Part shown: positions 61,598-64,000 of the stretch, piece after piece
How the letters are laid out: each line of letters begins with the position of its first letter
Position numbering within the stretch: position 1 is the stretch's first letter
Origin: Actinomycetota bacterium
Lineage (GTDB): Bacteria > Actinomycetota > Acidimicrobiia > Acidimicrobiales > Ilumatobacteraceae
Assembly: GCA_016700055.1 (NCBI GenBank)
Contig: CP064997.1
Location: 496,001-560,000 of the forward strand
DNA: 64,000 nt
Direction of reading: 5' to 3'
The notes under the pieces: generated by a model
The model's input: the letters and a program-made list of their open reading frames with translations, nothing else
What the model was told of the DNA's origin: nothing
Database searches by the model: none
Made by a program: the position numbers and the translations under genes

Positions 61598-62466
61598 GCT
61601 CGGGGATGAGCTTCGGTGTATGCGGACCGCAGGCGGTCCTTGCTGACGTGGGTGTAGCGCTGGGTGGTGGAGACGTCGGCGTGGCCGAGGAGCTCTTGCA
61701 CCACCCGCAGGTCGGCGCCACCGTCGAGGAGGTGGGTAGCGAACGTGTGGCGCAGCGCGTGGGGGTGGGTGGGAGCGAGCGAACGCCGGTCGATCACCCG
61801 GCGCACGTCGCGCGGACCCATCCTGCGGCCACGGGTGTTGAGGAACAGCGCGGCCGTCGGGTCTTGCTGTTCGGCGACGTCGCGCCGTGAGCGCATCCAG
61901 TCGACGAGAGCTTCCGCGGCCGCCCGGGAGAGCGGCACGCGGCGTTGCTTGGCACCCTTGCCCCAGACCGTCACCGCCCCCGCGGCGAGGTCGACGGAGT
62001 CGAGGTCGAGCCCGCACAGCTCGCTGACCCGCAAGCCGCTGCCGTAGAGGATCTCGACCAGGGCGTCGTCGCGGTGCAGGCGCCATGACGGCTCGTCGTC
62101 TGCCGGAGGTGCCTCGAGCAGGTGGGCGAGCTCTTCGCCGTCGAGCACCTTCGGTAGGCGACCTTCGCCAGACGGCGCCCGCAAGGTGGTGGAGGGGTCG
62201 GTCGCGACGACGCCGGTGAGGCACAGCCAGCCGAAGTAGCGCCGCAACGCCGCCGCCTTGCGGGCCACGCTGCGCTTCGCATACTGGCGAGTGGCGAGGA
62301 ATCCCAGGTACCGCCGCAGCAGCAGCCGGTCGACTTCGCCGGGCGAGTCCACCCCGGCGCGCTCGGCCCACGAGGCGAACGCCTCGACGTCGCGGCGGTA
62401 GGCGCTGACGGTGTGCGCGGACGAGGCGGTCAGCGAACGCGTGAACTCGTCGACGTGCCACGCCAC
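61594..62466 (-). CDS. Tyrosine recombinase XerC/XerD
   Basis: 290 aa. SAM-like N-terminal domain, then the catalytic set: Arg in YGSGLRVSELCGL, Lys in VTVWGKGAKQRR, HALRHTFATHLLDGG with His and Arg, and GHADVSTTQRYTHVS with His and the nucleophilic Tyr. Resolves chromosome dimers at dif sites. Its setting among dprA, whiG and rpsB matches chromosomal xerC, not a mobile element. 18 nt after dprA. Confidence 0.93.
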   Translation of the reverse strand: MAWHVDEFTRSLTASSAHTVSAYRRDVEAFASWAERAGVDSPGEVDRLLLRRYLGFLATRQYAKRSVARKAAALRRYFGWLCLTGVVATDPSTTLRAPSGEGRLPKVLDGEELAHLLEAPPADDEPSWRLHRDDALVEILYGSGLRVSELCGLDLDSVDLAAGAVTVWGKGAKQRRVPLSRAAAEALVDWMRSRRDVAEQQDPTAALFLNTRGRRMGPRDVRRVIDRRSLAPTHPHALRHTFATHLLDGGADLRVVQELLGHADVSTTQRYTHVSKDRLRSAYTEAHPRA

Positions 62467-62484
62467 GGGCGGCAGGGTACTTGC

Positions 62485-63642
62485 TCACGTCGGTCCGATC
62501 CGCGGATGCAGGGACTCGAACCAGCCGCCGGTGACCGCCACCCAGCCGCTCGCCTCGAGGCGACCGAGCGCCAGCGCGACGTCGCCGAGACCGGCGTCGA
62601 GCCGGGCGACCACGTCGTCGAGCGTGGAAGGTGCCGGGCCGAGCGCGGCGAGCACTCCGGCGTCGAAAGCCGGCGGTATCGGCCGGGGGTCGAAGGGCAA
62701 CCGGGCCACGGCACGCCGAGCGTCGAGACCGAGCGCGATCAGCACGTCGGCCACGTCGAGAGCCACGAGCGCGCCGTCCTGCAGCAGCTGGTTGGTGCCC
62801 GCCGCCGCGGCGTCCGGTGCACCGGGAACGGCGAGCACCGTCACGTCGCGGCGCAGCGCCTCGCGAACGGTGATCAGCGAACCTCCCGTGGACTTGGACT
62901 CCACGACCACGATCACCTCGCACACCGCGGCGAGGATGCGGTTGCGCAGCGGGAAGCGGTGCGCCTCGGGGGCGGTGCCCGGCGGCGCCTCGCCGAGCAG
63001 CACACCGTGTTCGGCGACGGCCGCCCACAGGTTCGCGTGCTCGCGCGGGTACACCACGTCGAGCCCGGACGCGACGACGCCGATTGGGCCGGCGCCTCCC
63101 TGGCTGAGCGCGCCGCGGTGCGCGGCGCCGTCGACCCCTCGCGCCAGACCGGAGACGACGGCGACCCCTTCGGCAGCGAGACCCTCACCGAGGCGCACGG
63201 CAGTGAGCCGCCCAGCCGACGTGCACCGCCGCGTGCCGACGACGCCGGCGCGGCGGGCTGCCAGTGCAGCGAGGTCTCCTCGATGGAACAGCACCGCCGG
63301 TGGGTCGAGGTCGGCGGCCAGCACCGCCGGGTAGGCGTCGGAGCCGAGCACAGTGACGCCGATGCCATTGCGCTCGCACGCGTCCCACACCGCGGCCGGG
63401 GACACACTCGCCCCGGCGGTTCGCCATTGCGCACCGAGGCCCTCGGCGGCGAGCAGCTCGCGGCTCGGCGGATCGGCAGGCGCGGCACCGACGGCGACCG
63501 CGTAGGCCTGCTCGGGTGGATACCAGCGCAGTAGCGCGGCCAGCCGCCGCGGGGTCATGCGCGGCAACCCGGCGAGTGCCGCCGCGAAGGCCTCGGGAGG
63601 TAGACCGCCCGGGCCGGCGTGCGTGGGTGCTGGCGCGCTCAT
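62485..63642 (-). CDS. dprA: DNA-processing protein DprA
   Basis: 385 aa. The Rossmann-like core has VVSGLARGVDGAAHRGAL and VVASGLDVVYPREHANLWA, ending with a winged-helix domain. DprA loads RecA on incoming single-stranded DNA. Together with comM upstream this suggests a capacity for DNA uptake or processing. ATG 63642 overlaps the comM stop by one base. Confidence 0.94.
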   Translation of the reverse strand: MSAPAPTHAGPGGLPPEAFAAALAGLPRMTPRRLAALLRWYPPEQAYAVAVGAAPADPPSRELLAAEGLGAQWRTAGASVSPAAVWDACERNGIGVTVLGSDAYPAVLAADLDPPAVLFHRGDLAALAARRAGVVGTRRCTSAGRLTAVRLGEGLAAEGVAVVSGLARGVDGAAHRGALSQGGAGPIGVVASGLDVVYPREHANLWAAVAEHGVLLGEAPPGTAPEAHRFPLRNRILAAVCEVIVVVESKSTGGSLITVREALRRDVTVLAVPGAPDAAAAGTNQLLQDGALVALDVADVLIALGLDARRAVARLPFDPRPIPPAFDAGVLAALGPAPSTLDDVVARLDAGLGDVALALGRLEASGWVAVTGGWFESLHPRIGPT

Positions 63643-64000
63643 CAGCCGGCCGCCGCTTGTTGGGTGAGCCGCACCCGCAGCCCAAGCGCGACGCCCAGGT
63701 GATCGCTGGTGAGCACCTCGTCACCGGCCAGATCGGCGATGGTCCGGGCGACTCGTCGCACCCGGTGCAGCCCGCGCCCGGTCAGCCGGCCGAGCTCGAT
63801 CTCGTCGCGCAGCACCGACCGGGCGGCGTTCGACAGCGGGGCGAAGCGCTCGAGCTGCTCTGCACCGAGCGCCGCGTTGAGGCGGCCCTGGCGGTCGAGC
63901 GCGTGCCGGCGGGCAGCGGCGACGCGCGCCGCCACCAGCCGGCTCGGCTCGCTCGGCGCGGCGTCGAGCAGCTCGGCGGCGCTCGCGGGCTGCACGAGGA
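63642..64000 (-). CDS. comM: YifB/ComM family Mg-chelatase-like ATPase, C-terminal part only
   Basis: The visible 119 residues are the Mg_chelatase C-terminal domain: RVAAARRHALDRQGRLNAAL, LSNAARSVLRDEIELGRLTGR and HRVRRVARTIADLAG. The ATPase core lies beyond the right edge. ComM-type helicases promote branch migration of integrating DNA. Confidence 0.85.
   Translation of the reverse strand, partial: LVQPASAAELLDAAPSEPSRLVAARVAAARRHALDRQGRLNAALGAEQLERFAPLSNAARSVLRDEIELGRLTGRGLHRVRRVARTIADLAGDEVLTSDHLGVALGLRVRLTQQAAAG

Noticed and set aside
61594..62466. Integrase of a mobile element
   Set aside because: Domain and neighbours match chromosomal XerC/D in the conserved dprA-whiG-rpsB order; no attachment repeats or cargo seen.
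60836..63028. 730-residue protein ending in the sigma factor
   Set aside because: Upstream part is a shadow of xer and dprA; the GTGA overlap at 61594-61597 defines the sigma start.

Overview
This is a GC-rich bacterial window from an actinobacterium. The strongest clue is gene order. On the minus strand, reading downward from the right edge, it runs comM, dprA, xer recombinase, whiG-type sigma, degenerate M23, rpsB, tsf, pyrH, frr, cdsA, dxr, rseP-like protease, ispG. After a plus-strand insert it continues rimP, nusA, ylxR, infB, rbfA, truB, ribF, then (after another insert) rpsO, pnp, an M16 peptidase, a small protein and dapB. The same series occurs in Mycobacterium-type genomes. A large pyruvate:ferredoxin oxidoreductase, R2-like diiron protein, DUF1996 lipoprotein and long disordered tails on translation proteins suggest class Acidimicrobiia (Ilumatobacter-like); that assignment is inference. 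No transposase, integrase of a mobile element, CRISPR, rRNA or tRNA gene was seen.

Layout. 1-10.2 kb is a polyamine island: a potABCD-type importer in which the ATPase and the substrate-binding protein are one polypeptide, an Lrp-type regulator, a class III (putrescine-type) aminotransferase, an aminobutyraldehyde-type dehydrogenase and alanine dehydrogenase. Together they could import a polyamine, transaminate it onto pyruvate, oxidise the aminoaldehyde and recycle alanine to pyruvate. 10.2-24 kb holds a membrane protein, nifJ with a DHOD-like partner, a cytochrome P450, an MFS pump whose 3' end overlaps murF, a TetR/diiron-oxidase pair with a well-defined operator, and an amino-acid ABC importer. 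24-31.4 kb holds a secreted beta-helix/DUF1996 pair, a cupredoxin, a baeRF-type release-factor homologue, an acyl-CoA ligase, a DedA-like protein and a DHDPS-family aldolase. 31.4-37.2 kb has tpx, dapB, M16, pnp and rpsO. 37.3-40.2 kb is a NitT/TauT-type ABC importer whose binding-protein gene is preceded by a strongly structured leader. 40.2-47.8 kb is the ribF-truB-rbfA-infB-ylxR-nusA-rimP block. 47.8-51.7 kb (plus strand) is proS, manA and a polysaccharide-deacetylase lipoprotein. 51.7-64 kb is the isoprenoid/lipid/translation/competence block.

Control signals. Many genes lack a Shine-Dalgarno sequence and instead have a TANNNT hexamer 6-8 nt before the start codon, which points to leaderless transcripts. 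Two genes appear to start on unusual codons: ATC for the J-domain protein and CTG for ylxR. Candidate structured RNAs precede rpsB, rimP, rpsO and the NitT/TauT-type binding protein. Genes are tightly packed: no gap longer than about 300 nt exists, and the longest (30408-30643) shows only a UUCG hairpin.
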